Below, one piece after another: positions 1-8,544 of a stretch of 64,000 bases of DNA. This stretch comes from an uncultured Pseudoalteromonas sp. (GTDB lineage: Bacteria > Pseudomonadota > Gammaproteobacteria > Enterobacterales > Alteromonadaceae). The stretch spans positions 62,001 through 126,000 of the forward strand of contig CANLRB010000005.1 in the NCBI GenBank assembly GCA_947493455.1. The letters are read 5' to 3'. A model generated the notes under the pieces. The model worked only from the letters and a program-made list of their open reading frames with translations, did no database searches and was not told the DNA's origin. Numbering within the stretch: the first letter of the stretch is position 1; each line of letters starts with the position of its first letter. The position numbers and the translations under genes were made by a program.

Positions 1-1690
1 CCTTATGCAATGCACTGGTAGACCAACTGTCATCAGTAATATAATTCATATCAACATTGTGGTCGATCAAGCGCTGTACAATTGAACAATTGCCCTTTCG
101 CACTGCACGAATTAGCGGTGTAGCGCCTGTAACACCTATCGGTGTTGTTGGCATAATGTTTGGGTTGGCACCCTGTTCTAGCAAAAAACTAACCAGTCGC
201 TCATTTTCTTGATCTATCGCTGCGCAAAGTGCTGTTTGATAGCCAAAATCACTCGGGCACGAAACATCTAAATCAAGATTATACTCGCGCATCCAATTGA
301 GTATTTTTATTTTGTTGTCGTCAGTTAAATAATACTCTTCAATTAATGCAACTAATATCGGTTCAGCATCAATGCCCATTTTTAGTAATTTTGGAATTTG
401 TTTATGGTTTTTGGTTTCACTCCATATATTACTAATTGGGTGGTCACGTTCAGATTTATAACTATTTGGCTCAAGACCAAAATCAACAAGTAACTGAGCC
501 AATTCAAATTCATTCTCACGCAAAAACCAATTAAACAAACTGTGATTACCGGGCACGGTTTCATTTGGGCTCGCACCACATTCTAGTATCGGCTTAACGA
601 GTTGCGAGCAACCATGTTGGTATGCCATATACAACGGATTGTGTACCAAGGTGAGGCTATCTTTATTTAAGAACTGAATAACCGCCTCTTCGTCACCTTT
701 TTCCAGTGCCAATGCTAAGTTTTCACCCGGTGATTTAGTGTAAGCATCATGTGGTCGTGTAAAGGGCACCCCGTGTTTTTGTAAAAACACTCTTAATTTG
801 GGTCGTTGGTTAACGTACCAAAGTAGGCTCGCACCTGAACTATCGGTCGTTGTAATATCAACATCTTGAGACAAGTAATAATTACATACTCGTCTTAACG
901 CTGCATCTTCTAAAGCGTAGCCAAATTTAAAAGCGCGTTGCAATGCCGATTCCCCATCACTATTTTTGCCATTTATCGCAACGCCAGCCTCAACTAAGAA
1001 TTGATGAATGTTAGTGAGGCAAGTTGCTGCAAGCATTAATAAATTATTACCTTGTTTGTCACAGTAATTATGCGATAGACCAATGTTGAGCAAGTGCTTA
1101 AGTAATTTTAGACTGCCTATTTCACATGCAAGGCTTACAATTTGATCAAGTTCCTCGTCAGTCAAATCAAGTGATGATAAGTCATCGACTTTATTGATTA
1201 AGGAAATAAAATAATCGGCGTCGCGGTAATTAGCAACGCTGCAAAGTAAGGCGCGATTAATCTGTTTTATTCTTCGAACCGCAGATTTTAAAAGTGCGTT
1301 ATTATCACTATTAATTGCAAACATGACGGCTTGCTCTGTATCCGCACCAAGCACAATGTCGTTCACTTTTGACTTTGCGATTCGTTTATTATTATGAAAG
1401 CAACGGACCGTTTGTTCACCAACTTGATCATAATAGATGTCTACGCAAACCAGTTCGGTTGCTAGTTTTTTGATAGTGTTAAAGAACCCTACTTCATCTT
1501 CAATGTCATTGACTTCAAAAAAGTAAGACGCACATCGTCCACGAATATGCGCAACTTCATTAAAAATTAAGGAAGCCGGTAAACTTATTATCTGGCTGAT
1601 TGTCTCTGTGAGTTCAGAGCCTGGCGTTGAGCTATGCAGTAAATTGTCAGCACAATTAAAAAGGTCAATTTGAATGTGAGTTGACGACAT
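1..1690 (-). CDS. Ankyrin-repeat protein, C-terminus cut by window edge
   Basis: Reading the minus strand from an ATG at 1690 gives an open frame of about 563 codons that runs off the left edge without a stop. A good Shine-Dalgarno (AGGAAG) lies about 6 bases upstream. The first ~150 residues carry no motif I recognise. From roughly residue 170 the protein shows repeated ankyrin-like units, for example NLLMLAATCL, TALCAAIDQENERLVSFLLEQGANPN and GATPLIRAVRKGNCSIVQRLIDHN, with the typical turn and paired-helix pattern. There is no signal peptide, so it is probably a cytoplasmic protein-protein interaction protein. Its partner is unknown. No neighbour on the same strand is close enough to propose an operon: the next gene ends at 1767 and is transcribed towards it. 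Confidence 0.8.
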   Translation of the reverse strand, partial: MSSTHIQIDLFNCADNLLHSSTPGSELTETISQIISLPASLIFNEVAHIRGRCASYFFEVNDIEDEVGFFNTIKKLATELVCVDIYYDQVGEQTVRCFHNNKRIAKSKVNDIVLGADTEQAVMFAINSDNNALLKSAVRRIKQINRALLCSVANYRDADYFISLINKVDDLSSLDLTDEELDQIVSLACEIGSLKLLKHLLNIGLSHNYCDKQGNNLLMLAATCLTNIHQFLVEAGVAINGKNSDGESALQRAFKFGYALEDAALRRVCNYYLSQDVDITTTDSSGASLLWYVNQRPKLRVFLQKHGVPFTRPHDAYTKSPGENLALALEKGDEEAVIQFLNKDSLTLVHNPLYMAYQHGCSQLVKPILECGASPNETVPGNHSLFNWFLRENEFELAQLLVDFGLEPNSYKSERDHPISNIWSETKNHKQIPKLLKMGIDAEPILVALIEEYYLTDDNKIKILNWMREYNLDLDVSCPSDFGYQTALCAAIDQENERLVSFLLEQGANPNIMPTTPIGVTGATPLIRAVRKGNCSIVQRLIDHNVDMNYITDDSWSTSALHK

Positions 1691-1766
1691 GTGTCACTTC
1701 CTGTGAAATAAAAATAAACTTAGTTCACAGTCTACTCTCCAAGCCTTTAATATAACAGCAAAATCT

Positions 1767-2726
1767 TTACATACAACTACTTAAAAGCCACTTATCAATA
1801 TCTTTTTGGTATTTAGTCTGCCACTTAGTGGCGGCAATTTTTTCAGGTAATTTTTCAACCACAGAAAAAGCCGACGCATCGGCAATCATTTGTTTCGTCA
1901 GGCTTACGTTCTCAATAAAAGAATAAACACATGGTAAGCGTGACTTAAATGATTGTGTGCCCGCTTTTTTGAGCCAACCACCGCGTCGATTACCACAGTC
2001 TTTTATCATTGAATCATTTAAACCCCATTTGGGGTTGGTTTCACACTCTTCGGTATAAGCAGGAAACTTTACAAACTCACCATCTGAGTAGCTGTCAGTC
2101 CAATTTGGGCTCCAATTGAGTAACATAATAGGTTGTTTATGTGCCATCGCGCTCAGCAATACTTGCCACAGCGCTGTTCCATCAGCGACGCGATTAATTG
2201 TGAAATTAATCTTCAAGGCACGAATTATATCTGCATCGCCATAATCCCAAGGACCGGCATAGTACGTGCCTTTGCGTTCAAATTCACTCGTTTTAAAAAG
2301 GTCAACACACGTATTAAGCGCCTGCCAGTTGGGTAATTCAGGACACGCGTCTTCAACATATTTGGGGTACCACCAATCTTCAATAACCGTTGCGCTATGC
2401 GTGCCCATATCCAATAGCTCTCGTCGCGCAATAAGCTGTTCAAACTGTTGTTTCATAGACGGCTCCCATACTTCGAGTTGAAAGTCGAGTGCGTTACGGC
2501 GAAACGCGCCCCATTGTGCATCAGCGCTAATCTCGATGTAATTTACATGGTTCCCTGAATTCTCAATCGTTTGACCAATCGCATAAGATAAAACCCGTTG
2601 GCTTGCCCATTTGTTCAGCGGAATATTTACAAACTGTGATGTACGGGATTCATCTGCCAGAACCTTTGGCAATAATAAGAGGGAGAAAAAGGCGAATAAT
2701 AGAAAACAACTAAACTTCATAAGCAT
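1767..2726 (-). CDS. Glycine betaine/choline-type ABC substrate-binding protein (OpuAC/ProX-like), orphan
   Basis: This is a 319-residue protein with a hydrophobic signal peptide (about residues 1-24, ending VLADES), then an OpuAC-type fold. Visible family features are an aromatic-rich ligand region (VWEPSMKQQ, EDWWYPKYVED, LLNWSPNWTDSY) and several Trp residues of the kind that cage quaternary ammonium groups. The family binds glycine betaine, proline betaine or choline in the periplasm for an ABC importer. No permease or ATPase gene is adjacent, so it either serves a transporter encoded elsewhere or has a sensory role. ATG codons at 2726 and 2720 are both possible starts and neither has a strong ribosome-binding site. 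The exact substrate cannot be read from the sequence. Confidence 0.8.
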   Translation of the reverse strand: MLMKFSCFLLFAFFSLLLLPKVLADESRTSQFVNIPLNKWASQRVLSYAIGQTIENSGNHVNYIEISADAQWGAFRRNALDFQLEVWEPSMKQQFEQLIARRELLDMGTHSATVIEDWWYPKYVEDACPELPNWQALNTCVDLFKTSEFERKGTYYAGPWDYGDADIIRALKINFTINRVADGTALWQVLLSAMAHKQPIMLLNWSPNWTDSYSDGEFVKFPAYTEECETNPKWGLNDSMIKDCGNRRGGWLKKAGTQSFKSRLPCVYSFIENVSLTKQMIADASAFSVVEKLPEKIAATKWQTKYQKDIDKWLLSSCM

Positions 2727-2867
2727 ACAACACGCACAAGAAAGAAACCGAGGTACAAAATAACTTATACCTATATTTTAGCCTTTAGTATAGTGAACTT
2801 TTGGCGAATAAGCTTTTTGTCACTTGTATGCTGCGCTAATCTCATAGCGTCTATCTTAATGATATTT

Positions 2868-4763
2868 CTAAGAATACATCGGATCTTGCGCAATACTTTG
2901 ATTGCGGCCTTTTTCTTTTGCAATATATAACCGCTTATCAGCTAGTTCAAACACCTGCCGCCATGAATATGGGTTAATTTCAGTCGAATGAGCAAGGCCA
3001 ATACTCACGCTAACATACCTATATTTCGACTTTTCATGTGCAATTTGTGCCTTATGTAAAGTGGCAAGAATACGCTGTGCAACCGTTAACACGGCTTCTA
3101 TCGGTTGGTTTTTAAGTACAACGACAAACTCTTCACCACCATAACGAAAGGCATAATCGTTATCCAATCGTAAGTTCGCATCAATGATTGACGCCACCGA
3201 TTTAATGCACTCATCACCCTTAGCGTGGCCATAGTAATCATTGAATAATTTAAACCAATCAATATCAATAACTAGCATTGAATAGCTAAAACTTGCATCT
3301 GAAACCAATAAATCGCTGAGTTTTCGGCGATTATACAAGCCGGTCATCGCATCAATTTTCGCTTCGTCTTTTGCCTGAGACAGTGACGCAATGAGGCTCT
3401 CTTCAACTCGAACTTGTTCTGTTATATTGTCTAACATGACTAACTCACTGCGAAGTCCACCCCAGTCAATTGAGGTCACAACGACACGAAACCACTGCTT
3501 ACCTAAATGAAGCTTAGCACTTTGTTTGTCATTATCGGTTATTAGCCAATTTAGCAATGATTGGCTTTGAACTTGCTCTGTATTGTATTTTTCTAACGTT
3601 TCGCTCGCTTTTAAGTTGTTATAAATAATATGTTGCTCATTAATAACAAATATTGCTTGATTCGAATTGTTAATCAACTCCTGTAACTGTGAAAATTGAT
3701 TTTTAAGATCTTGCTTTTGCACTTCGTTAATAAGCGTAAATTGGGTAAGCGCACGTGCAATTTTACTCACTTCAGATTTACCACGCGATACACTCGCTAA
3801 TTCTTTAGGCGAATGTAATGACTCAACAATAAGTACCAAACGTTTGGTAATTTTAAAATGAAATAAGAGTATAAATAGCGCAATGGCTGAAAAAGCGCCA
3901 AACATCAGTGCAATAATAATATTTCTAGCCGTTTTTGAGAGCTCATTAATACGTATGCTCTCGTTACTTGCCACGTTTCTAACACTTGCAAAATAGTAAC
4001 TCACATCAAGTTTGAGTTGTTCCATTAACCGCGTCGCCTTTATGTCGAGCGCATTAATCACGTTTTGATGGTGCATAACTTGATTTTGCAACACGATTAA
4101 CCCAGTTTTACCATCAATCACCTTGGCTGAAAACTTGGCTAATTCTAATGATTTTTGAGCTAACTCGTCACCGAGACGTTGCACTTTTAACCGGGTTGCC
4201 TTTTTATTAAATCGCTGTTCGTGTTTCAGTAACGCTTTGCTATTGGTATAAAAGTTATGAATGGTTTGCCTATCTTTACTATCAAGTAGTTGATTTAACG
4301 TGAGTGTTAAAAAGGACTCATCAAACTGGTTAGCATGCATTAATAAATTTATTTCACCGTGCAGGCGCTCTGTATTAATTTGATTATATTGCGCCACCAA
4401 GTCTCGCAACTGACTCAAAGAGCTCGATATCAACGCCACCCGCATTTCATCATTCATCAATTTGAGTAGCTGTTCAGAGGCCGTTAAATTTTTTACCAAT
4501 AGCGCATATGCGGCTCTGTGTTTAGACAACATATCGCTTTGCTTTAACTTCTGAAGATTAGCATCAAGTATTAAAATTGCGGTTTTTAAATCTGAACTAT
4601 GATTAAGCTCAGGCATTACAACACGATCGTTAACCTCACTTACTGTTTCGACTTGTTCCAATGCAACAAATGTGACTGCGGTTGATGTAATTAATAAAAG
4701 TAAAACCAACACCATACCAATTATCGTTTTAGTACTAAGGCTCGCTCGCCAATTAACCGTCAT
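2868..4763 (-). CDS. Membrane diguanylate cyclase (PAS-GGDEF)
   Basis: A 631-residue inner-membrane signalling protein. TM1 lies at about residues 14-33 and TM2 at about 283-303. They enclose a ~250-residue helical periplasmic sensor. A PAS-like segment (about 350-450) follows, then a C-terminal GGDEF domain with the intact active-site sequence RYGGEEFVVVL and the usual MTGLYNRRKL start. These features predict c-di-GMP synthesis from two GTP. The position of the inhibitory RxxD site reads RLDN, so product inhibition may be weak or absent. Its ATG overlaps the end of the upstream nucleotidase-like gene by 11 bases, which implies co-transcription and translational coupling. The upstream periplasmic protein is therefore a plausible partner for the sensor domain (inference). 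Confidence 0.9.
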   Translation of the reverse strand: MTVNWRASLSTKTIIGMVLVLLLLITSTAVTFVALEQVETVSEVNDRVVMPELNHSSDLKTAILILDANLQKLKQSDMLSKHRAAYALLVKNLTASEQLLKLMNDEMRVALISSSLSQLRDLVAQYNQINTERLHGEINLLMHANQFDESFLTLTLNQLLDSKDRQTIHNFYTNSKALLKHEQRFNKKATRLKVQRLGDELAQKSLELAKFSAKVIDGKTGLIVLQNQVMHHQNVINALDIKATRLMEQLKLDVSYYFASVRNVASNESIRINELSKTARNIIIALMFGAFSAIALFILLFHFKITKRLVLIVESLHSPKELASVSRGKSEVSKIARALTQFTLINEVQKQDLKNQFSQLQELINNSNQAIFVINEQHIIYNNLKASETLEKYNTEQVQSQSLLNWLITDNDKQSAKLHLGKQWFRVVVTSIDWGGLRSELVMLDNITEQVRVEESLIASLSQAKDEAKIDAMTGLYNRRKLSDLLVSDASFSYSMLVIDIDWFKLFNDYYGHAKGDECIKSVASIIDANLRLDNDYAFRYGGEEFVVVLKNQPIEAVLTVAQRILATLHKAQIAHEKSKYRYVSVSIGLAHSTEINPYSWRQVFELADKRLYIAKEKGRNQSIAQDPMYS

Positions 4764-6222
4764 GTTCCGACAAATCCCTTAGTCTTTTAATATTATCTTG
4801 CTTTAACACGTATACTTGCTCCATGTACTCGGCAACGATATGCCAAATGCGGCGACGTTCAAACTTATTGTTAAGCTCAAACTTACCTTGAAACATGCTG
4901 TAACCATTGCCACCAGACGCTAAAAATTCAGACATCACAACTTTATACTCAGCATGTTTATTAATCGGTTGGCCATCAACAAGTACTTCAATGATCCGCT
5001 TACATGGAGCTTGCTGTGAATTAAAACTCACTTGCATACCGGATACATTTAAAAAGCGTCCGCCACCGCGTTCAACAATCGACAAAAAGTGTTCAAGCGC
5101 TGCGAGTAGTTCGTTCCCGGTTAAAATTAATACACTGTGGTAATTACCAAACGGCAGCTCTTGCTGAATTTCAGCTTGTGTAAAATCGTGGCCTTCTGAG
5201 TAAATGCGGTTACCTCGAATAGAGCCGCTATTAATAATTGCAATATCGGTATTAGCAAAATGTTTTAGTGCATCAACCACCAAGTTACCAAATTCATTTT
5301 CTTGCGTTCGAATATAGTCTCGACGAGTTGAAATGGCATTCGGTGTCATTGCGATATGCTTATTATTTACTTCGTTGGCCATTCGCGTTCTATCAATGTA
5401 TTTCGCAATCTCAATATCTTGCTCGAAGTCATATACATCAACCCAGTCTACCGACCAACCTGAATCGATACGATAAGTCACCTCTGCAACCTTCCCAGAT
5501 TGACCACCGCTGATCACTAACAAGGTATTATTTAAAGTGCTTACACTATTTTCTGATGCCCCAACACGCAACACTGCGTCATAGTCTTGAGTATTAATCT
5601 GCTCTTCTAGTTGGTAAGCTGTAATATCTGTTATTAAAATATGCGCAAACTTATTTTGCTTCACACGAGCTTTTTTTGAGGCACTTTGTAGAGAGGCATT
5701 CGGAGCGTTAAACTTAAATTTTGCTTCATAATTCACTAGTGACGATATTTGAAAATCAACGCCATTTGCACTCAACTGATAGTAAGGCAGTATGCCATCA
5801 GCTGCTTTTGCTGTTCGTTTATCAGTAAGATTGGATGAAATTAGCGGAAAATTCGCTTCGCTGGCCCGTATTGACAGTTGATCAAGGCCAAAAAACAAAT
5901 CTCGTTGACCAACACTTAACAAGTCGACTTCAAGTAAATTAGCCAGCCGAATCACATTAGTCCCATTGTCCAACAAAGAGACGGGACTTGGTGCCAAACT
6001 ATCACCGCCATGGAGCAAGAGCACGCTTTCATGGTTTTGTCGCAACATATTAATATATCCGCCGAGTGCTGCGTAAAAATAGTTTTTTTTACGCGCATAA
6101 ATATCGGGGATATTTGACACAAAAACAATCTTAACTTCGTTTTCACGTCCGTGAACTTGAAAGCTAAAAAATTGAATAGTAATGACAATAGAGAGAAAAA
6201 TTAAGTACCGACTAATGTTCAT
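4753..6222 (-). CDS. 5'-nucleotidase/UshA-family protein lacking most metal ligands (probable pseudoenzyme)
   Basis: A 489-residue exported protein with a signal peptide (about 1-25), an N-terminal calcineurin-like domain and a C-terminal 5'-nucleotidase domain. In UshA-type enzymes the N-terminal domain binds two metals through DxH, GGD, GNHEFD, a THxG histidine and GHxQ/H. Here the first motif reads VSNIPDIY, the GNHE motif reads VGQRDLFFG, and the late histidine motifs read ITDITAYQ and RVGASENS. Only the Asp of LLHGGDS remains. The C-terminal domain is much better kept: INSGSIRGN and LASGGNGYSMF correspond to the substrate-binding Asn/Gly-rich loops. It may therefore bind nucleotides without hydrolysing them. 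It overlaps the downstream diguanylate cyclase by 11 bases. A candidate Fur box lies about 90 bases upstream. Confidence 0.82.
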   Translation of the reverse strand: MNISRYLIFLSIVITIQFFSFQVHGRENEVKIVFVSNIPDIYARKKNYFYAALGGYINMLRQNHESVLLLHGGDSLAPSPVSLLDNGTNVIRLANLLEVDLLSVGQRDLFFGLDQLSIRASEANFPLISSNLTDKRTAKAADGILPYYQLSANGVDFQISSLVNYEAKFKFNAPNASLQSASKKARVKQNKFAHILITDITAYQLEEQINTQDYDAVLRVGASENSVSTLNNTLLVISGGQSGKVAEVTYRIDSGWSVDWVDVYDFEQDIEIAKYIDRTRMANEVNNKHIAMTPNAISTRRDYIRTQENEFGNLVVDALKHFANTDIAIINSGSIRGNRIYSEGHDFTQAEIQQELPFGNYHSVLILTGNELLAALEHFLSIVERGGGRFLNVSGMQVSFNSQQAPCKRIIEVLVDGQPINKHAEYKVVMSEFLASGGNGYSMFQGKFELNNKFERRRIWHIVAEYMEQVYVLKQDNIKRLRDLSEHDG

Positions 6223-6308
6223 TCCCTTGAATTTTTTTAGGTAGCGTATTAAAAGTATAATTCAAATAATGATTGGTAGCTGGTTTTTTACCGAACATTT
6301 CACATAGA

Positions 6309-6323
6309 TAAGAATTATTCTCA
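6309..6323 (-). promoter_or_regulatory. Candidate Fur box upstream of the nucleotidase-like gene
   Basis: On the minus strand this reads TGAGAATAATTCTTA, which matches 12 of 14 defined positions of the 7-1-7 Fur consensus (TGATAAT-N-ATTATCA). It contains a perfect AGAAT/ATTCT dyad. It sits about 87 bases upstream of the ATG at 6222 and just outside the Zur boxes of the divergent operon. Whether Fur binds here is inference from the match alone. Confidence 0.4.
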
Positions 6324-6337
6324 AAAAATACTTGATC

Positions 6338-6377
6338 GTTATAATATAACATCATATTATTGATATATTATAACATC
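6338..6377 (+). promoter_or_regulatory. Tandem Zur boxes controlling rpmE2-rpmJ2
   Basis: The sequence GTTATAATATAACAT at 6338-6352 contains a perfect inverted repeat, GTTATA-N-TATAAC. It is identical to the core of the gammaproteobacterial Zur consensus. A second copy at 6362-6376 (GATATATTATAACAT) differs at one core position. Both lie between the divergent nucleotidase-like gene and rpmE2, and overlap where the rpmE2 promoter must be. Zur represses such operons when zinc is sufficient, so zinc-free ribosomal paralogues are made in zinc starvation. Confidence 0.85.
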
Positions 6378-6389
6378 TCGAATGCATGA

Positions 6390-6644
6390 ATGATGAAGCC
6401 AAATATCCACCCAGATTACGAACAAGTTGTATTTCACGACACAGCAGCAGACGCGTATTTTTTAATCGGCTCAACGATAAAAACTAATCGTACAATCGAC
6501 TACCAAGGTAAAACTTACCCCTATGTAGCAATTGATGTTTCAAGTGAGTCTCATCCATTCTATACAGGCAAGCAGCGTGCGACTCAGTCTGATGGCCGTG
6601 TAGCTAAGTTTGCAAAACGCTTTGGTAAATTAGGGTCAAAATAA
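6390..6644 (+). CDS. rpmE2: Ribosomal protein L31 type B (zinc-independent)
   Basis: The 84-residue product has the L31 hallmark NIHPDY near the N-terminus and SHPFYTGKQ in the second half. It contains no cysteine at all, which identifies it as the type B (YkgM-like) paralogue that lacks the zinc-binding CxxC motifs. The ATG codons at 6390 and 6393 are adjacent. The second, giving MKPNIHPDY, is the more usual start. No strong Shine-Dalgarno is visible. The stop codon overlaps the rpmJ2 start by one base (TAATG), so the two are translationally coupled. In zinc starvation type B L31 replaces the zinc-containing form in the large subunit and frees zinc (established for the family). The tandem Zur boxes upstream fit this. 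Confidence 0.95.
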   Translation: MMKPNIHPDYEQVVFHDTAADAYFLIGSTIKTNRTIDYQGKTYPYVAIDVSSESHPFYTGKQRATQSDGRVAKFAKRFGKLGSK

Positions 6645-6787
6645 TGCAAGTACTCAGTTCATTAAAAAGCGCCAAACGTCGTCATCCAGATTGCCAAATA
6701 GTTAAACGCCGCGGTCGTTTATTTGTAATTTGTAAGTCAACCCCACGCTTTAAAGCGGTGCAGGGCAAGGCGAAAAAGAAAAAATAA
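6644..6787 (+). CDS. rpmJ2: Ribosomal protein L36 type B (zinc-independent)
   Basis: A 47-codon gene starting [20 protein letters not shown] and ending in a lysine tail (GKAKKKK). It matches the type B L36 (YkgO) family. The RHPDCQ and [11 protein letters not shown] segments are characteristic. Only two cysteines (17 and 30) remain, so the CxxC-type zinc ribbon of ordinary L36 is missing. It overlaps the end of rpmE2 by one base. It is followed by a stem-loop terminator at 6829-6853. Being co-transcribed with L31B behind Zur boxes, it is expected to be made when zinc is scarce. Confidence 0.93.
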   Translation: MQVLSSLKSAKRRHPDCQIVKRRGRLFVICKSTPRFKAVQGKAKKKK

Positions 6788-6828
6788 TTTAAGTTTAGAT
6801 TTTACGTTGTATTTCCCATCAACGAACC

Positions 6829-6854
6829 AAAAAGGCACATTATGTGCCTTTTTT
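6829..6854. terminator. Bidirectional terminator between rpmJ2 and the convergent binding-protein gene
   Basis: AAAGGCACA at 6831-6839 pairs with TGTGCCTTT at 6843-6851 around a 3-base loop. A T-run follows on the plus strand and an A-run (T on the minus strand) precedes it. It lies between two convergent genes and directly abuts the stop codon of the minus-strand gene. Confidence 0.85.
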
Positions 6855-7617
6855 ATTTGTTCAGTAACACGTTGCTGGTATTGCCAGTGTATTTAAAGTA
6901 AATCTGCGCTATTTCTCTGTTACCTATCATCTCAGTTAACGCTTTATCTAAGCGTGACTTTAAATACATATTGTCTGGATGAATACGCAGTGAAACGGGT
7001 AACTCAGAAACTTTATAAACCACACTCAAGGGCCGATATTGCTTATAGTTCGCAATATAATAATGTGCAGTAGCCGCGCCCATAATTGCATAATCAATAC
7101 GTCCTTTTTGCAACAGAGCTAATAAGTCAGGCTCGGCACGCCCTTCAAATACAACTAATTTTTCATCACCAAAATGCGTCTCAAAATCACCATAGCGGTA
7201 TCCTCGAACAATACCGATTGTTTTACCATATTGGGCCTCGATAGAAGAGATTACCTGATTATCTTTTGACACAATGACCTCACTCGATATCGCATAAGGT
7301 ATCGTATAAATACCAGGCACCTTTCGATGTTGGCGCCAAATTGGGTTGATACCAGGCTCAATATGTATTTGGTTTAGTTCAAATAAACGCTGACCACGTG
7401 CTACCGAGTGCATTTCAAACTCAAAAGAGATGCCAGTGCGTTTGCTTATTCCGGCAAATAAATCAGCAAAAATGCCCTTTATTTGCCCTTGTTGATGGTA
7501 TGAATAAGGTGGGTTTGCACCATGATATAACAGCACTTTATATGCCCGCGTTGGTAAACTAAACGTAATCAGTAGCGCGAGTATCATCCAGGTAATCAAT
7601 AGACTTCGATGCATCAT
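6853..7617 (-). CDS. Periplasmic solute-binding protein, family 3 (amino-acid-type), orphan
   Basis: A 254-residue protein with a signal peptide (about 1-25, ending LPTRAYK) and the bilobal family-3 binding-protein pattern: GANPPYSYHQQGQIKGIFADL at the start of lobe one and KTIGIVRGYRYGDFE at the crossover. The family normally binds amino acids or related small solutes. No ABC permease or ATPase is adjacent. It lies 3 bases downstream of another family-3 protein on the same strand (7621-8406), with a clear AAGGA ribosome-binding site, so the two form an operon. Orphan pairs like this are common in Alteromonadales. A role in sensing or scavenging is possible, but the ligand is unknown. Confidence 0.8.
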   Translation of the reverse strand: MMHRSLLITWMILALLITFSLPTRAYKVLLYHGANPPYSYHQQGQIKGIFADLFAGISKRTGISFEFEMHSVARGQRLFELNQIHIEPGINPIWRQHRKVPGIYTIPYAISSEVIVSKDNQVISSIEAQYGKTIGIVRGYRYGDFETHFGDEKLVVFEGRAEPDLLALLQKGRIDYAIMGAATAHYYIANYKQYRPLSVVYKVSELPVSLRIHPDNMYLKSRLDKALTEMIGNREIAQIYFKYTGNTSNVLLNK

Positions 7618-7620
7618 TAG

Positions 7621-8406
7621 TTAATTTTCCTTATCTTTAACTTGATGCTTAACTCGGTATTTGTACTGCAATCGATTAATGAACTCAGGATTTTCCTTTA
7701 CGAACTCATTAATTAAATCAATCATTTTGGGATACAAAATAGTTGATAGATGATAATCACCTTCGACATAAGGTAGTTGCGGATCAAAATGAATTTGTTG
7801 AAAGAGAGTTTGGTCTCGTTGCATCTGATAAGTTGCCACATCAACATTGATATAAAAGGCGTCAATTCGCTTCGCGACCAAAGCTTGTAGCAACAAATTT
7901 GAGTGGGTGTACTCATAAACATTTATATCACCCGCGGCGATTTCTTTCAAATACGGTTCTGGTGTAAAACCGCGGATTAAACCGAGATTTCCTATATCGC
8001 TACGTTTGCGAATTGGCGAGTCTATGCGAACAAAAGTACCGTCAATATAACTATCAAGTGCGGTACTGTAATACACCTTGACCTGCTGTTTGATTGCGGG
8101 GGTCCAATTCGGGTTATCTGGGTACTTAAAGTCAATTGACTGGTGTTTAATTAAACTAATATAAAGCCGTTTAATCGGCATCGGTACATATTTGAGTCTT
8201 ATTTCTTGGTCTTTAGCAAACGCATCTAATAGCTCTTGAGCATACCCCTCAAAGCTTTCGCTGGTCGCAGATTTTTTACCGAAATGCGGGTAGTACTCAA
8301 TGTTCTCAGTTCCCACGCTGTAAGTTTTTAAGATGGGTCGTGCATTTGCACCTATAAAAAACAGCAAACAACAAAAATAGATTACGATGTACTTACTACG
8401 CTTCAA
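7621..8406 (-). CDS. Periplasmic solute-binding protein, family 3, first gene of an orphan pair
   Basis: A 261-residue protein with a signal peptide (about 1-22, ending IGANARP), then a family-3-like fold (ESFEGYAQELLDAFAKD, IRGFTPEPYLKEIAAGD, ALVAKRIDAFYINVDVATYQ). The start is a TTG at 8406 with TAGGAA just upstream; no ATG suits. It is more divergent from classical amino-acid-binding proteins than its downstream neighbour, which starts 3 bases after its stop. The residues between the lobes differ in the two proteins, so they probably recognise different ligands. No transporter genes are near. Function beyond solute binding cannot be assigned. Confidence 0.72.
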   Translation of the reverse strand: MKRSKYIVIYFCCLLFFIGANARPILKTYSVGTENIEYYPHFGKKSATSESFEGYAQELLDAFAKDQEIRLKYVPMPIKRLYISLIKHQSIDFKYPDNPNWTPAIKQQVKVYYSTALDSYIDGTFVRIDSPIRKRSDIGNLGLIRGFTPEPYLKEIAAGDINVYEYTHSNLLLQALVAKRIDAFYINVDVATYQMQRDQTLFQQIHFDPQLPYVEGDYHLSTILYPKMIDLINEFVKENPEFINRLQYKYRVKHQVKDKEN

Positions 8407-8485
8407 GGTTCCTAGCTTACAGTTATTAGCTCATCTATTAAGCATAGCTATTTATTAACTTTTCGCTAAGCGTTTAATATACAAA

Positions 8486-8511
8486 TTAAAAAGACCACTT
8501 TTGTGGTCTTT
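8486..8511 (-). terminator. Terminator of the oxidase-decarboxylase operon
   Basis: AAAGACCAC (8490-8498) and GTGGTCTTT (8503-8511) form a 9-bp stem with a TTTT loop. On the minus strand it is followed by a T-rich run. It lies about 35 bases past the stop of the minus-strand decarboxylase gene. Confidence 0.8.
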
Positions 8512-8544
8512 AACTCATTCTGCTTTCGATATCAATTGACCTTA

